The notes beneath the pieces are model-generated. The model was not told the DNA's origin. It was given only the letters and a program-made list of their open reading frames with translations, and did not search any database. Positions 62,983 through 64,000 of a stretch of 64,000 nt of DNA are shown in pieces; position 1 is the first letter of the stretch, and the number at the start of each line of letters is the position of its first letter. The translations under genes and the position numbers were made by a program. Origin of the DNA: Syntrophaceae bacterium UBA2280 (lineage in GTDB: Bacteria > Desulfobacterota > Syntrophia > Syntrophales > Smithellaceae); contig DDWS01000046.1 of the NCBI GenBank assembly GCA_002347685.1, forward strand, positions 126,817 through 190,816, in the 5' to 3' direction.

Positions 62983-64000
62983 ATGATGCAACCTGAAACT
63001 AAAAAAGGCGTTATTCTGGAAATTCACCGCATGTCCACCGAAGACGGTCCCGGCATCAGAACGACTGTATTTTTTAAAGGATGTTCACTGGCCTGCCTTT
63101 GGTGTCATAATCCGGAGAGCATCAGCCCCAAACCACAGATCCAGTGGATGCAGACAAGCTGCATCGGATGTGGAATCTGTGCTGAAACCTGTCCCGAAAA
63201 AGCCCTGAAGAAAACCACAAGAGGGATCACGATCAATCGGCTGTTGTGCAACGGCTGCGGTTTATGTACGGAGGAATGCCCCACAACCGCCATGGAGCTT
63301 CTGGGAAAGAAATGGTCGGTGCACGACCTTGCGGACGAACTGGCAAAGGACCGTGTATATTTTGAACAGTCCGGCGGCGGCGTTACCCTGTCCGGTGGCG
63401 AGGCGGCCCTGCAGAGCGATTTTAGCCTTGCGCTTCTAAAAGATCTCCGCGGCAGAGGCATTCAAACCGCGCTGGATACCTGCGGTCAGGTACCGCAGGT
63501 GGTTCTGGCAAGCCTGTTGCCGTATGTGGATATTCTTCTGTATGACCTCAAAGAAATTGATTCTAAAAAACATAAGTCTTTTACCGGTTCAGGCAATAAA
63601 AAGATTCTGGCCAACGCCCGGTTCGTGGCCGATTACAGAAAATCGCACATCTTTCCCAAAACCATCTGGATTCGCACCCCGGTGATTCCGGACGCAACAG
63701 ACACGCCTGAAAACATTCGGGGGCTTGGTGAATTTATCATGGACAACATGCAAGGCGCCATTGACCGCTGGGAGCTGTGCGCTTTTAACAACCTTTGTCG
63801 GGACAAGTACATCAGGCTGGGGCTGAGCTGGCCGTATGCGCATACAGCTCTTCTTGAGAAAAGGCGAATGGAAGAACTCACACAGATCGCCAAAAGCATT
63901 GTGACGCCCTCTGTGGTTTACTGGAGCGGGTCAACCAGGCTGCCTGCAGCCCCCCATCCTAAACCGGCGGAAAAGCAAAAAGTACCCGTTTCCCGGTGCT
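62983..64000 (+). CDS. Glycyl radical enzyme activating enzyme, 3' end outside window
   Basis: A radical SAM activase that abstracts H from the Gly of the preceding enzyme. The cluster motif is C34-x3-C38-x2-C41 (CSLACLWC), preceded by STEDGPGIRTTVF. An inserted two-cluster ferredoxin domain has CIGCGICAETC (60-70) and CNGCGLCTEEC (89-99), then LSGGEA. These are hallmarks of activases for decarboxylase- and dehydratase-type glycyl radical enzymes (not PflA). ATG at 62983 or 62986. The frame is open to the last base; a Pro/Lys-rich tail suggests that the end is near. Confidence 0.92.
   Translation, partial: MMQPETKKGVILEIHRMSTEDGPGIRTTVFFKGCSLACLWCHNPESISPKPQIQWMQTSCIGCGICAETCPEKALKKTTRGITINRLLCNGCGLCTEECPTTAMELLGKKWSVHDLADELAKDRVYFEQSGGGVTLSGGEAALQSDFSLALLKDLRGRGIQTALDTCGQVPQVVLASLLPYVDILLYDLKEIDSKKHKSFTGSGNKKILANARFVADYRKSHIFPKTIWIRTPVIPDATDTPENIRGLGEFIMDNMQGAIDRWELCAFNNLCRDKYIRLGLSWPYAHTALLEKRRMEELTQIAKSIVTPSVVYWSGSTRLPAAPHPKPAEKQKVPVSRC

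Overview
The window reads as chromosome of an anaerobic, probably syntrophic bacterium of the Desulfobacterota (Syntrophales/Syntrophaceae-like). This lineage is an inference. It rests on a Tat-exported [FeFe] hydrogenase with a membrane cytochrome b, two selenocysteine formate dehydrogenases, a ferredoxin-dependent 2-oxoacid oxidoreductase, an NDP-forming acyl-CoA synthetase-like protein, a glycyl radical enzyme and many radical SAM and 2-hydroxyacyl-CoA dehydratase activator-like proteins. No rRNA, tRNA, CRISPR array, insertion sequence or prophage was recognised.

Region 1 (1-16.0 kb) carries H2 metabolism: the end of a pyruvate/2-oxoacid:ferredoxin oxidoreductase alpha gene, its beta subunit, carB, the periplasmic hydrogenase (hydA, hydB) and its cytochrome b. 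An SDR, a DNPH1-type deoxynucleotide hydrolase, a U32/RlhA-type protein and an acyl-CoA synthetase alpha-like gene follow. Then comes a hydrogenase-maturation operon (TM1266-type regulator, hydG, hydE) behind a likely transcriptional attenuator.

Region 2 (16-30.9 kb) is a formate island. FdhA1 is a 901-residue NuoG-headed selenoprotein followed by an oxalate/formate-antiporter-family transporter. FdhA2 is a second selenoprotein, encoded between sulfhydrogenase gamma- and beta-like electron-transfer genes. Between them lie five two-component genes. The sequence suggests a circuit: a 14-18 bp palindrome (TATGTC-N6-GACATA) lies in front of both fdhA1 and the sigma54 regulator gene. Sigma54 promoters with GGGG-N7/8-CCC(C) elements about 62-64 bp upstream lie in front of both the fdhA2 operon and the receiver/kinase operon.

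Region 3 (30.9-34.8 kb) has two fluoride (crcB-motif) riboswitches. One precedes a dynamin-like GTPase and the other a CPA2 antiporter. In both, the 3' strand of the riboswitch can pair with the gene's ribosome binding site, which implies translational ON switches. Fluoride control of a dynamin-like GTPase is, as far as I can recall, undescribed.

Region 4 (34.8-53.3 kb) is more ordinary: UppP, aldehyde dehydrogenase, SppA-like lipoprotein, ABC exporter, secreted phospholipase C/P1 nuclease-like protein, aminotransferase, a chemoreceptor with a sigma28-like promoter, a CNNM/CorC-type protein, three ion or solute transporters and a 1414-residue dehydratase-activase-like protein.

Region 5 (53.3-64 kb) contains a leftward cluster for a surface glycan or lipid (PHP, GT4, methyltransferase, alpha/alpha toroid, hexapeptide acyltransferase, B12 radical SAM). 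It ends with a rightward FadR-type regulator, a glycyl radical enzyme resembling arylacetate decarboxylases, and its activase, which is cut by the window end.
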